Source of the DNA: Prescottella defluvii
Lineage (GTDB): Bacteria > Actinomycetota > Actinomycetes > Mycobacteriales > Mycobacteriaceae
Assembly: GCF_000738775.1 (NCBI RefSeq)
Contig: NZ_JPOC01000051.1
Location: forward strand, 1-64,000
Direction: 5' to 3'
Length of the DNA stretch: 64,000 bases
Under the pieces are notes generated by a model. It worked only from the letters and a program-made list of their open reading frames with translations. It was not told where the DNA came from and did no database searches. Within the stretch, counting starts at the first letter, position 1, and the number at the start of each line of letters is the position of its first letter. This document shows positions 1 through 9,032 of this stretch, piece after piece. A program made the translations under genes and the position numbers.

Positions 1-1649
1 GCCTTGATGGGCAGCACGAGGGAACCGAACGCCAGGAACATCAGCAGCGTCGTCAGGATCAGCACCGTGACGATCATCAGCGGCAGGTTGTCGAGCAGGG
101 CGCTGATGCTGTCCTGCTCGATCGCCGGGGTGCCGCCGACCATCACCGTCACGCCGTCGGGGACGTCCATGGCGCGTAGGTAGTCGATGGTGGCGGCGGA
201 GTCGTTGCGGTCGACCAGTCCGGCCTTGAGGACCTGGACGCCGTCCTTCGCGGGGCCGGTGATGGTGAACTTCTCGACCAGTCCGGGTGCGCCGCTGGCG
301 GTCTTGAGGATCTGCCCGACCTGGGCGCCCTCGCCGCCGGTGATGACCAGTTTCACCGGTTCGGTGCGGTTGCCGGGGAACAGTTCGTCGAACTGCTCCT
401 GCGCGATCCTCGTGGGATTGTCCGAGGGCAGATACTCCTCGTTGATGCCACCGAACTTGATACCGGTCAGCGGCACCATCAGCAGCAGCAGACCGACCAC
501 GATCGGGATCGTCACCTTCACCGGGTGGCGCATCACCCAACGCGTGAGCCGGCCCCAGACGCCGGCCTCGATCTCCTCGGTCGACTTGATCTGACCGAAC
601 CGCTCGAGACCGAACTTGTCGATGCGTCTACCGATGATGGCGAGCAGTGCGGGGAGCACCGTGACCGACGTGAACGCCGCGAGCAGGACGGTGGCGATCG
701 CGCCGTACGCCATCGACTTGAGGAAGCCCTGCGGGAACAGCAGCAGGCCACCGAGGCTCGTGATGACCATGGTTGCCGAGAACAGCACAGTCCGGCCCGC
801 GGTCATCACCGTGCGGCGCACCGCCGCACGGGTTTCGTACCCGTCACCGAGTTCCTCCCGGAACCGGCTGACGATGAACAGCCCGTAGTCGATCGCCAGG
901 CCCAGACCGATCAGCGACACCACCGAGATCACGAACGAGTTGACGTCCGTGAAGTGCGTGATCACCCGGACGATGCCTTGGGCGCCGATGATCGTGAGGC
1001 CACCGACGATCAGCGGCAGCGCCGCCGCGATCACACCACCGAACACGAAGAACAGCAGCACCGCGACCGCCGGGATCGCGAGGATCTCCATGCGTTTGAT
1101 GTCGTTGGCGATGGTGTCGTTGATCGCGCTCGCGACCGGCTGCATGCCGGCGAGCTGGACCTCGACGCCGTCGATCGCGAACGAATCCTTGATCTCGCGA
1201 AAGTTGTTCGTGATCGCCGTGTCGTTGTCGCCCCGCAGGGCGATGCTCGCGAGCGCATGCGTGCGGTCCGCCGTCGCGAAGGCCTGGAGCCGCGGCGTGT
1301 TCGGCACAGGAAAGTAGCTGCCGTTGATCTTCGCGACCTGGTCCGGATGTTCCCGGAGCAGGCGCTCGAGGCTGTCGGTGACCGTCGCGCTGAACACCGG
1401 ATCGTCGACCGTCTTGCCCTCCGGGGCGGTGTACATCGCGACGACGTCACCCGTCGCGTCACGGCCGAACGTGCCGTCCGCGAGTCTCGCCGCGGCCACC
1501 GACTCCGAACCGGGATCGTCCAGACCGCTCTGACTGAGATGGGCACCGAGACCGGAGCCGTAGGCGCCCAACGCCAACAGTCCGGCCACCATCACCGCGA
1601 TGACGGTGAAACGGGCCCGGTAGACCAGATCCCCCCAGCGAGCAAACAC
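1..1649 (-). CDS. MMPL-family RND transporter, truncated by window edge
   Basis: N-terminal ~549 residues of an MMPL (mycobacterial membrane protein large) transporter; the C-terminus lies beyond the left edge. Visible are a first transmembrane segment right after the start, a soluble loop of about 130 residues, then a block of transmembrane helices with the family-typical run LGLAIDYGLF followed by SRFREEL, and a second soluble domain. These proteins use proton motive force to move lipids, siderophores or drugs across the inner membrane. The start is GTG at 1649: an in-frame TAG lies immediately upstream, and GAGGAG sits about 8 bases before it. The cargo cannot be told from this fragment. 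No partner gene is adjacent within the window. Confidence 0.88.
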   Translation of the reverse strand, partial: MFARWGDLVYRARFTVIAVMVAGLLALGAYGSGLGAHLSQSGLDDPGSESVAAARLADGTFGRDATGDVVAMYTAPEGKTVDDPVFSATVTDSLERLLREHPDQVAKINGSYFPVPNTPRLQAFATADRTHALASIALRGDNDTAITNNFREIKDSFAIDGVEVQLAGMQPVASAINDTIANDIKRMEILAIPAVAVLLFFVFGGVIAAALPLIVGGLTIIGAQGIVRVITHFTDVNSFVISVVSLIGLGLAIDYGLFIVSRFREELGDGYETRAAVRRTVMTAGRTVLFSATMVITSLGGLLLFPQGFLKSMAYGAIATVLLAAFTSVTVLPALLAIIGRRIDKFGLERFGQIKSTEEIEAGVWGRLTRWVMRHPVKVTIPIVVGLLLLMVPLTGIKFGGINEEYLPSDNPTRIAQEQFDELFPGNRTEPVKLVITGGEGAQVGQILKTASGAPGLVEKFTITGPAKDGVQVLKAGLVDRNDSAATIDYLRAMDVPDGVTVMVGGTPAIEQDSISALLDNLPLMIVTVLILTTLLMFLAFGSLVLPIK

Positions 1650-2257
1650 CTATTGACTCCTCAGCCCCCGACGAGCAACGCGGATAGTGGACGGCGGCGG
1701 CCGTGACCAGTCGCCGCCGTGGAGTGCAGGTCTTCACATTACGGGCCGCCACGGCGTCGTACGTCCATGATCGATTTCGCCGCGGGGCAATCGCGTCGGG
1801 CGGGACCGACCTGCCCCGTCACACAGCCCCCAGACACAGGTTCGCCTCGCCTTCTCCGATCCCGTCGATTTCGAAGGAGTTTCCCCGGTGCTCACTAGGC
1901 GATCGCCGTCTCGGCACCCGACGCGATCAGGGCACCGTACGAGGGCTTCGACCAGGCCACCTACTGCCGTTGTCCTCCCTCGCACCGACGGTCGCCTATC
2001 CCGGCAAGGCGTGGCAACAGCTGGACGGTATTAGATAACTTCCACTTAACCGGCAAATTAATGGGGACTTCCTTCAAACCGAAACGGACCGTTGCTTTCG
2101 CAAGCATCTCGATGGAGTCGCAGCTCGTGAAAACTCACCCCTTCCAGAGACGGAGCGTCGCCCCCGTGCATTGAACGGATTACGACTGGGTTCACCAGCA
2201 TGTCCGCCCAGCAAATTTCATATCCCCTTCATGAAGCCATCAAAGAATCAACCGAAC
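1650..2257. other. Intergenic region between Rhs immunity gene and MMPL gene
   Basis: About 600 bases without a convincing gene. It should hold the promoter of the minus-strand MMPL gene and the end of the minus-strand immunity transcript. A GC hairpin (9-bp arms 1691-1699 and 1712-1720) lies just upstream of the MMPL ribosome binding site. The stretch from about 2030 to 2260 is visibly more AT-rich than the flanks and continues the composition of the immunity gene, suggesting that the acquired DNA extends to about here. Open frames here lack family resemblance and good starts. Confidence 0.5.
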
Positions 2258-2956
2258 CTAGGTTGCCTTCCCGGTTCCGGACATCCAGTTTTCGAAACCC
2301 GACTGAATGGCATCGAGCGCCGACTCGTCCGCATAGACATCGGCACCAACCACGCGATCGTCAAACGACCCGAACCCCCGAACAAGCTTTGCACCTTCGA
2401 GAACAAGCGGCACGAAATGCCTGACCAACGAGTTGCCGTCGACAGAAACCGGGCGCACTCCTTCGATCACTCGCTCGAGTTCATCGATTGCGAATTCCGA
2501 GGGAAGCAGTAGGCAGATAGCTGGGCGGTCACGACTGACTTCGATGACAGCACCAAGATTGGCCGTGTCAGTCGTCAACCAGCCACCGAACTGCAGCAGG
2601 TCGTCGTTCCGATTCAACTGGAAGTCGTGCCGATCTCCGGGAGGCAGCGCTGCTCCATCGTCCTCCCATCGCTTCCACAGAGATTCACGTTTCATTGTGA
2701 GAGCACCGAGCCGATTGAAGGGAGCAAGGGGCTGAGTTACTCCGACGAGGACAAGTTGACCCGCCAAGACAGAGGAAGCGGCTTTGCTCAGTGTGTTGGC
2801 GGCGACAGCGACCGCAGCAGGAATCGACTGTGATCCCTCTCGGCGGACCTCGATACCGACAACACCGACCCGAGGACGCCGGTGAGCAATATCTTTGAGA
2901 ACGGGGACATTTTCGGCTGATGCCCGATTCAGTGAGATTCTCTCGCTAGTAGTCAT
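2258..2956 (-). CDS. Putative immunity protein for the Rhs toxin
   Basis: 232-residue protein whose ATG lies inside the last codons of the Rhs toxin gene (11-bp overlap), the usual place for a cognate immunity gene. I recognise no family. It is predicted cytoplasmic: no signal peptide or clear membrane helix, mixed alpha/beta composition, and a central KRESLWKRWEDDG segment. A longer frame starting at 3034 exists, but its extra 26 residues would run deep into the toxin gene. The start has no strong Shine-Dalgarno, so translation is probably coupled to the toxin stop. Base composition is lower in G+C than the flanks, as for the toxin tip, suggesting joint horizontal acquisition. Function is inferred from position only. 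Confidence 0.6.
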   Translation of the reverse strand: MTTSERISLNRASAENVPVLKDIAHRRPRVGVVGIEVRREGSQSIPAAVAVAANTLSKAASSVLAGQLVLVGVTQPLAPFNRLGALTMKRESLWKRWEDDGAALPPGDRHDFQLNRNDDLLQFGGWLTTDTANLGAVIEVSRDRPAICLLLPSEFAIDELERVIEGVRPVSVDGNSLVRHFVPLVLEGAKLVRGFGSFDDRVVGADVYADESALDAIQSGFENWMSGTGKAT

Positions 2957-5900
2957 AGTGATCGCCGTTCGGTGCGTTGAAGTGTGGGCCGCGGTTCTGC
3001 GAGGGGTCGTCAACAAAGATATGTCCTTGGGCATCGTCTCGGATGAACGTCTGCCTCATACCTCCACCTGCAGTCGGCACGTCGAAGACGTAGTTCCGGC
3101 CAGGCTGCAGGTTGCCCCTGCGGTCGTAGTTCGGTTCGACTGCAGACGGGTGTTGGCTGACCGGGATACCTAGGTCTCGTTTGGCCTGGTTGAATGCACC
3201 GTCCCTGCTTGCACCTTCGGGAGACATGTTCGGAGGACGCGTACCGCCACATGCTTCTGGTACCAGTCCCAGCGGATCCGACCACACCGTGGGGTTGTGC
3301 GGGTAACTGTTCGGATTCGGTGACGGCGCGAGCCCCAGCGGGTCCGTGGTCGCGTAGCGCGCGGTGACGGGGTCGTAGTAGCGGTGCAGGTTGTAGTGCA
3401 GGCCTGTCTCGTCATCGAAGTACTGACCGGGGAAACGGATCGGGGTGTCGGCCGTGCCGGTCCAGTACGTGCTCCCCCACAACGACATCACCGACCGCCC
3501 CGCGACGCCCGCCGTCACCGGATCGACCAGTTCGGTCGGCGTGCCGACCAGGTCGGTGACGATCGCGTAGAACTCGGCATCCACCGACCCCTGATCCGCC
3601 AGCTCCACCGTCAGCACCGAGACCTGCGTCAGCGGCGTGTGCGTTCCCGGCCGAAAGGTCCACCGGGTGACCCGATCGGACGTCGACTGCTCCACCAACG
3701 TCGTTGCATCCCAGGTGAACACCGTCCGCTCCGCCACCGACCCGTCCGCGGCCAAACGGGACTTGACGGTACGTCGACCCAGGGCGTCGTAGCTGTACCG
3801 CCACCACACCCCGTCCGGCGTCCTCACCTCGGACAGCTGGTCGAACGCGTCGTACCGGTAGTGCCACACCTCCGGTTTCCGCGACAGCCTGGTCGAGACC
3901 TTGCGGATCAACCTGCCCGCATCGTCGTAGCTGTACCGCGTACGGCCGTCGCGGACCAGCAGCGTTCCGCGATACTCACGCCGGCCGTCGTCATCCACCT
4001 CCGCCGTGGCCGTCTGCGTCACGATATTGCTCAACGCGTCGTACTCGTACCGCTCCACCGCCGTGCCGTCGTCGACCACGGATGTGATGCGGCCCGCCGC
4101 ATCCAGCTCGAACTGCCGACGCAACACCCGATCGGTGGTCGTCGTCTGCCCGGCCAGATAGCCGTCCGGACGGTAGTCGAACACGTCGGACCGCAGCACC
4201 CGCGAAGCGGAGGCCGGGCCGGAGTCGAAACTCAGGCTCAGCGACGACGCCGGATGCGCCACCGCCTCCTGCATGGTGAGCCGCCCACGCGAGTCGTGGT
4301 GGCGGGTGATCCCCAACTCTCCCGCCCTCCACCCGGTGACCGCGCCGCGGGCGTCGTATGTGAGACCGATCGAGTGCCCGTCGACCGCCACCGAAGCGAC
4401 GCGGCCCGCGGCGTTCCATCGCCAACCGGTGACGCCTCCGGAATGCGAACGCCGCTCGACACGCCGCCCGAACGGGTCGTGCTCGAAACGCAGTTCGCCC
4501 GCGCCGTCGACAGTCTGCCGCGCGAGCTGGCCCGCGGCCGTGTACTCGAACTCGACCGTGTGGGTCCGGTCCCCGCCGATACCGCTGACCGCCGTCAGCG
4601 TCCGCCCGGCCAAATCGTGGGTGTAGCGCCGGAACTCGCCGCTGTCTGCCGTGACGTCGAGCAGACGCCCCAGCACGTCGTGCGAGTGGTGACGCGTCAC
4701 ACCGGTCGGCGACGTCACCATCGCGACGCGACCCGCGGCATCGTGCGTGTAGGTGGTTCGCGCACCGTTGAAGTCGGATTCGGCGACCAGGCGCCCGTCC
4801 GCGTCGTACTCGTACGACCAGGTCTGCCCGAGCGGGTTCGTCACCGCCGTCAGCCGTCGCTCGGTGTCCCAGGCGTACGCGGTGAGCGAGCCGTCCGGAT
4901 CCGTCCGTGAGGCCAACAGATCGAAGGATCCGTACACGTACGACGTGGTGGCGCCCACCGAATCCTTGTGCCGCAAGAGGTTTCCCTCGCCGTCGTAGTC
5001 CCACGACTCGACGGCGGCGTCCGGATGTGTTCGCTCGACGAGCTTCCCGTCGGGCGACCACCGCAGTCTCGTCACCGCGCCCGTCGGGTCGGTGACCGAG
5101 GCGGTCCGCCCGAATGCGTCGCGGGTGAGCCGTGTCGTCGTCCCCGTCGGGTCGGTGAAAGCGACGGGCAGCCCGGCGTCGTCACATTCCACGAGGGTGC
5201 GGGCGCCGGTCGGCTCGGTGACCGAGGACACCGCCCCGGTCAGGTGGTAGCTGTACTCGGTCCGCGCTCCCCCGGCGTCGGTCACCGCCACGAGGTTGTC
5301 CGCGGTGTCCCAGTCCTGGCGGACGACCGTGCCGTCGACCTGATGGACGGCGATCGGCCTGCGAGGTCCGGCGTAGTCGACGGTGATCGAGTGACCGTCG
5401 GGCCTGGTGACCTGCGCGACGTCACCGTCGGCGGTGTAGCGATACCGGGTGACGGCGCCGTCGGGCCCGGTGACGCGCAGCGGCTCGCGGCGCTCGTTGT
5501 AGTCCGCGTGCGTGCGAGAACCGTTCGGCGACAGTAGGTCCCGTTGCCGTAGGTCACTGTCGAACCCGTGCGAGGTCTGCGTGCCGAGCGAGTTGGTCAC
5601 CACCGTGACCGAGCCCGTCCCGTCGGCGGTCGGCACGTAGCTGAAGCGGGCGGACATGACGCCGTCGGTGCCGTCCTGGACCACCACCCGCCCGTCGGCG
5701 TCGTAGGTGTTGACCATCCGATTGCCGTTGGAGTCCTGCCACGACAGCATCCGCCCGTCGGCGTCGTACATGTAGCGGGTCGTACCGCCGAAACCGTTGG
5801 TGACCGAGGTGAGGTGCTCGCCGTCGTAGCCGAAGCGCCGAACGACGACCGCCGAACCGGACTCGGGATCGACCACCGACAGCGCGCCGATCCGTCCGCC

Positions 5901-7886
5901 GCGCGCGTCGACGAGCACACGGTAGCCACCCGTGTGCGACACCTCGGTCGGCGCGCCGTCCGGGCCGTAGTGGAAGCGGATACGGTTGCGGAACCGGTCG
6001 GTGATTGCGCTGATCGAGATGTTGCCCAGCGCCGAATCGACCCCACCTAGTTCGAGTTTGGGGGCGAAGTGCCAGGTGATCGACCGGTCCGGGTCGTGCA
6101 CCGCGTAGCCGCCGGTCTCAGTCCGCGAGAGCGTCCAGCGCTGCAGCGACTGTTTCGGGTGGGCGGGTTCACCCACCTCCGGGTGCGGATAGACCACCAT
6201 CACGCCGTCCTCGGCGAGCAGGGTGACACCGGATTGCTCGACCACGACCCGCATGTCGATCGTCGACGACCAACTCGGGCCGAACCACCGGCCGAATCCG
6301 TAGCTCGAACGGTGTCGCCGCCCGAACACGAGTGGCAGCACGCCGGGCAGCGTCAGATCGGTCTCGGGAAGCAGGAACTCGCCGGTGGCCGCATCGACCG
6401 GGTCCTGGCACTCGGTGACCTGGTTGCTCGTCTGGTCGCTCGCCGGGCCGCTGTCCTCCGCGGTTTGCGCCGCTCCGGAGTCGGATTCGGCGAGATGCTG
6501 CGGGTGCGGGTTCTCGCCCTCCGGCGGGCGAGTGTCACCGGGATCGTGGCCGGCACCGGGCGAACCCTGATCGTGTGCAGAGGCGGACTGGTCCGGGCCG
6601 CCGGAGTCCGTGTCGTGCAGCGACGATGGTGAATGGACTTCCGGCCCATCAATTCCCGGAGAGTCGACCCCTGGGGCAGCCATACGGGGGACCTCGGGCG
6701 TCGGGGCGTGGCGAGCCGCGTCCGCCACATGGTCTGCGGTCCGCAGACCACTTCCCACATCCCCGGCCAGCTCGACCACGTGCATCGATGTCCGCGCACC
6801 GGCCACTCCGGCGCCCGCGCCACCCGTCGCCGCCGTCAACAGCGCGTCTCCGGTGAGTGCGCCCGCAACCTCGAACGGGTTGGCCCGGGCGTCGGCGAGG
6901 AACGCGTCCACCACGGCCCCGGGATCCGCCGCGGCCACCACGAGGCCGGTCGTCAGGTCGCTCAGTCCTTCGACATACTCCGCCGGGTGGCTGAGATTGT
7001 ACGGATCGATGGGGTTTACCTGTCGCACGAACTGCACGATTCCGGTGAGCCCTGTGACGAGACCGGACGTGAAGTTGACGCTGCCGTGCTCGATCACGTC
7101 GGTCAGATCCCCGAAGTTCGCAGCCATCCGCTGCGTGAACGGCGGCTCCTCGGGCGCCGAGTCGGCCAGGGCCGCCAGCTGACCGGCAATCTGCGTTGCG
7201 GCATTGTCACGCTCGGCACGCGCGGCACGAAGGACCTCCACCGCCTCGGCGAACATCGCCGTCCAACTGTCGACCAGTGTGGTGCCCGCGCGCTGGTCGC
7301 CGCTGAGCGCGCTGTAGGCGGCCCTGATGGCCCGCTCGTGCTGCTCGGCGTGCTCCCATCGCGCGATCGCGTCCGCCGCGCGCGCCTGCGCCGACTCGAT
7401 CGTGTTCGACCACCAGGTCAACGACTGGGCGGCGGAGGTCATCGCGTCGGCCGCGTCCTGCCACAACCCCGGTTGTCTGTCGAAGACGGACCGGAACGCA
7501 TCGGCAGCGTCACCGGTCCACCCTGCGGCGTCGACCCTCCGCAACGCCGTCCCCGTGGATCCGATGTCGGCGCCCAGCTCGGTCAGCGTCCTGACGGCCT
7601 CGTTGACGACCCCCGTATCGCCACGGATCAGCTCCCGCGGATCGGTCGTCTGCCCGAGTTCGAGTTCGTCGACTGCGCCACCGGTGACGCTCGCCACCTG
7701 GTCACCGAGGTCGGTGAGGACGTCGGCGACACCGTCCGCACCCAAGCCGCGGGCGACACCCGCCAACCTGTCGAGACCTGCATCGGCCACCTGGCCGGCC
7801 TTTTCGACAACTCCTTCGGCCGCGTCCTCGACGAAGTCGCCGACCTTGTCCAAGCCTCCGATGACGTCGTCCCACCCATAGCCCAT
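2946..7886 (-). CDS. Rhs/YD-repeat polymorphic toxin with type VII-type N-terminus
   Basis: 1,646 residues. Residues 1-~130 resemble the putative T7SS signal domain of actinobacterial Rhs toxins (starts MGYGWDDVIGGLDKVGDFVE), followed to ~260 by a helical WXG-like region containing W-T-G. A Gly/Ala-rich stretch (~330-390) and a His/Pro/acidic linker precede a DUF6531-like segment (~495-570). Long YD repeats run to ~1420, then the Rhs core with YDPVTARY and two DPLGL motifs. The last 98 residues (2949-3242) are the variable toxin, with GHIF, GPHFN and a terminal GDHYDY; this His pattern resembles HNH/endonuclease VII-type nuclease toxins. The YD shell probably encloses the tip until release. 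ATG with GGGGGAG. It sits third in an operon after the ESX-like gene (37-bp gap). Confidence 0.9.
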   Translation of the reverse strand: MGYGWDDVIGGLDKVGDFVEDAAEGVVEKAGQVADAGLDRLAGVARGLGADGVADVLTDLGDQVASVTGGAVDELELGQTTDPRELIRGDTGVVNEAVRTLTELGADIGSTGTALRRVDAAGWTGDAADAFRSVFDRQPGLWQDAADAMTSAAQSLTWWSNTIESAQARAADAIARWEHAEQHERAIRAAYSALSGDQRAGTTLVDSWTAMFAEAVEVLRAARAERDNAATQIAGQLAALADSAPEEPPFTQRMAANFGDLTDVIEHGSVNFTSGLVTGLTGIVQFVRQVNPIDPYNLSHPAEYVEGLSDLTTGLVVAAADPGAVVDAFLADARANPFEVAGALTGDALLTAATGGAGAGVAGARTSMHVVELAGDVGSGLRTADHVADAARHAPTPEVPRMAAPGVDSPGIDGPEVHSPSSLHDTDSGGPDQSASAHDQGSPGAGHDPGDTRPPEGENPHPQHLAESDSGAAQTAEDSGPASDQTSNQVTECQDPVDAATGEFLLPETDLTLPGVLPLVFGRRHRSSYGFGRWFGPSWSSTIDMRVVVEQSGVTLLAEDGVMVVYPHPEVGEPAHPKQSLQRWTLSRTETGGYAVHDPDRSITWHFAPKLELGGVDSALGNISISAITDRFRNRIRFHYGPDGAPTEVSHTGGYRVLVDARGGRIGALSVVDPESGSAVVVRRFGYDGEHLTSVTNGFGGTTRYMYDADGRMLSWQDSNGNRMVNTYDADGRVVVQDGTDGVMSARFSYVPTADGTGSVTVVTNSLGTQTSHGFDSDLRQRDLLSPNGSRTHADYNERREPLRVTGPDGAVTRYRYTADGDVAQVTRPDGHSITVDYAGPRRPIAVHQVDGTVVRQDWDTADNLVAVTDAGGARTEYSYHLTGAVSSVTEPTGARTLVECDDAGLPVAFTDPTGTTTRLTRDAFGRTASVTDPTGAVTRLRWSPDGKLVERTHPDAAVESWDYDGEGNLLRHKDSVGATTSYVYGSFDLLASRTDPDGSLTAYAWDTERRLTAVTNPLGQTWSYEYDADGRLVAESDFNGARTTYTHDAAGRVAMVTSPTGVTRHHSHDVLGRLLDVTADSGEFRRYTHDLAGRTLTAVSGIGGDRTHTVEFEYTAAGQLARQTVDGAGELRFEHDPFGRRVERRSHSGGVTGWRWNAAGRVASVAVDGHSIGLTYDARGAVTGWRAGELGITRHHDSRGRLTMQEAVAHPASSLSLSFDSGPASASRVLRSDVFDYRPDGYLAGQTTTTDRVLRRQFELDAAGRITSVVDDGTAVERYEYDALSNIVTQTATAEVDDDGRREYRGTLLVRDGRTRYSYDDAGRLIRKVSTRLSRKPEVWHYRYDAFDQLSEVRTPDGVWWRYSYDALGRRTVKSRLAADGSVAERTVFTWDATTLVEQSTSDRVTRWTFRPGTHTPLTQVSVLTVELADQGSVDAEFYAIVTDLVGTPTELVDPVTAGVAGRSVMSLWGSTYWTGTADTPIRFPGQYFDDETGLHYNLHRYYDPVTARYATTDPLGLAPSPNPNSYPHNPTVWSDPLGLVPEACGGTRPPNMSPEGASRDGAFNQAKRDLGIPVSQHPSAVEPNYDRRGNLQPGRNYVFDVPTAGGGMRQTFIRDDAQGHIFVDDPSQNRGPHFNAPNGDHYDY

Positions 7887-7923
7887 CAGTTCTCCCCCGC
7901 CCTGCCCCCGCCCTGGCCGTCGG

Positions 7924-8541
7924 TCAGGTCCGGTCGTTCATGACCGACGCCGCCTGCTCGGCAGCGCCAGTGTGGTAACCGCTTGCAACGTCCACCCCGA
8001 CGACGTCCGCAACCATCGGCGACACGTTGGCGAACGCCTGCGGGCCGACCGTCGAGATCACTTCTTTGTTGGTCCGGATCGTGTCCATCGCGGCGTCGAA
8101 CGACTCCCCGCTGTAGTCGGGATGGAGCACGTTGTTGACCGGATTGTCCGCCAACGTCTCGCCCCAGGACCGCTCGCTGATCTCCTCCTCACCGAGGTGC
8201 GGGTTTCCGGCGACATGCGTCCAGGCGGTCTTGACGGTGTCGGAGACCTGTTGGTCCATCATGTGATAGCGCCCGGCCTGGAGATCGAGCAGCTCGGCAA
8301 TCTCGTTCGCCGACCGGACGAGATTGCGCACGCCCCATGACCACCGCTCCGCGTACTCCTCGAGACTCTTCTGAACCGCCTCGGATCCCACCTCCATCGG
8401 CGACAGCGCCAGGATCGCGAAACCCCTACCCGCCGCGGCCGTCTCACCGATCCCGAGTTCGGACAGCGAGTCGATGATCCCCGTGATCCCCTGCGCCGCC
8501 TGCTGCAGAGCAACAGGATCGACCTCGAGCCCTGCACTCAT
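7924..8541 (-). CDS. ESX/WXG100-like type VII secretion partner
   Basis: 205 residues beginning MSAGLEVDPVALQQAAQGITG, the kind of helical N-terminus seen in EspC/WXG100-type secretion targets, with a WSWG motif near residue 69 between predicted helices. No signal peptide or membrane segment. The ATG overlaps the stop of the upstream SseB-like gene in an ATGA arrangement, indicating translational coupling; an upstream in-frame extension to 8655 gives a low-complexity Arg-rich peptide and is rejected. It probably pairs with, or helps export, the Rhs toxin encoded 37 bp downstream. Family placement is by pattern only. Confidence 0.65.
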   Translation of the reverse strand: MSAGLEVDPVALQQAAQGITGIIDSLSELGIGETAAAGRGFAILALSPMEVGSEAVQKSLEEYAERWSWGVRNLVRSANEIAELLDLQAGRYHMMDQQVSDTVKTAWTHVAGNPHLGEEEISERSWGETLADNPVNNVLHPDYSGESFDAAMDTIRTNKEVISTVGPQAFANVSPMVADVVGVDVASGYHTGAAEQAASVMNDRT

Positions 8542-8906
8542 GATCGGGCCGCACCCAGATCGGGTGGAAACGCCATCGGGCCGGCGCCGGCGACGTCGAC
8601 CACAACTCCGGTCGGCCGGTCGAAGCTGGGCAGGACCTGCTCGACGATCCGCCAACCGAACAATGTCTGGTAGCGCGCCCCGGTGCGTTCACCGCGTGCG
8701 ACAGCGTGCCGCGCGAACTCGCGTTCGCTGGTGAACGCGGGAACCCATCCGAGATCACGGATCTCGGAGCTCCACACCCGATTCTCGGCCGTCAGCGGTA
8801 CCAAGAGCGGTGCCCGGCGAAACGCGTCGAACAACGCGTTCGGCTGCCCGAAGCCCTGATAGAAAGCGTCGATCTCCGCAACGAGATCTGTGCAGCCCCC
8901 ACTCAC
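8538..8906 (-). CDS. SseB-family protein, first gene of the Rhs toxin operon
   Basis: About 122 residues with the SseB N-terminal domain look: LFDAFRRAPLLVPLTAEN, then WVPAFTSEREFARHAV, matching the LLVPL...FTS pattern of that family. The start chosen is GTG at 8906 because AGGGGGAG precedes it at good spacing; an ATG at 8927 in the same frame is the alternative. It is the promoter-proximal gene of the toxin operon and overlaps the ESX-like gene by four bases. Members of this family elsewhere include type III secretion accessory proteins and many uncharacterised actinobacterial proteins. A chaperone or adaptor role for the effector is inference. Confidence 0.65.
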   Translation of the reverse strand: MSGGCTDLVAEIDAFYQGFGQPNALFDAFRRAPLLVPLTAENRVWSSEIRDLGWVPAFTSEREFARHAVARGERTGARYQTLFGWRIVEQVLPSFDRPTGVVVDVAGAGPMAFPPDLGAARS

Positions 8907-9032
8907 CGAACTCCCCCTACGTTCCATCCCCCGGAATCGGCGCAATGCTACTACCCGGCGACATCTCGTCCGAACCCGGCGAATTCGGCGTAGCGTCCCG
9001 GCTGAAGGAATCCTCGGATGGGAGGACCGCCC

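Noticed and set aside
1703..2038. Open frames in the MMPL upstream gap
   Set aside because: No ribosome binding site, no resemblance to known proteins, and Arg/Pro/Ser-rich as expected of non-coding GC-rich DNA.
2255..2264. AACCTAGGTT palindrome resembling half of an iron box
   Set aside because: It covers the stop codon of the immunity gene, is not in a promoter, and lacks the full 19-bp IdeR consensus.
3384..4910. 508-residue plus-strand open frame inside the Rhs gene
   Set aside because: Antisense shadow of the repetitive GC-rich YD repeats; Arg/His/Pro-rich, no family pattern, no ribosome binding site.
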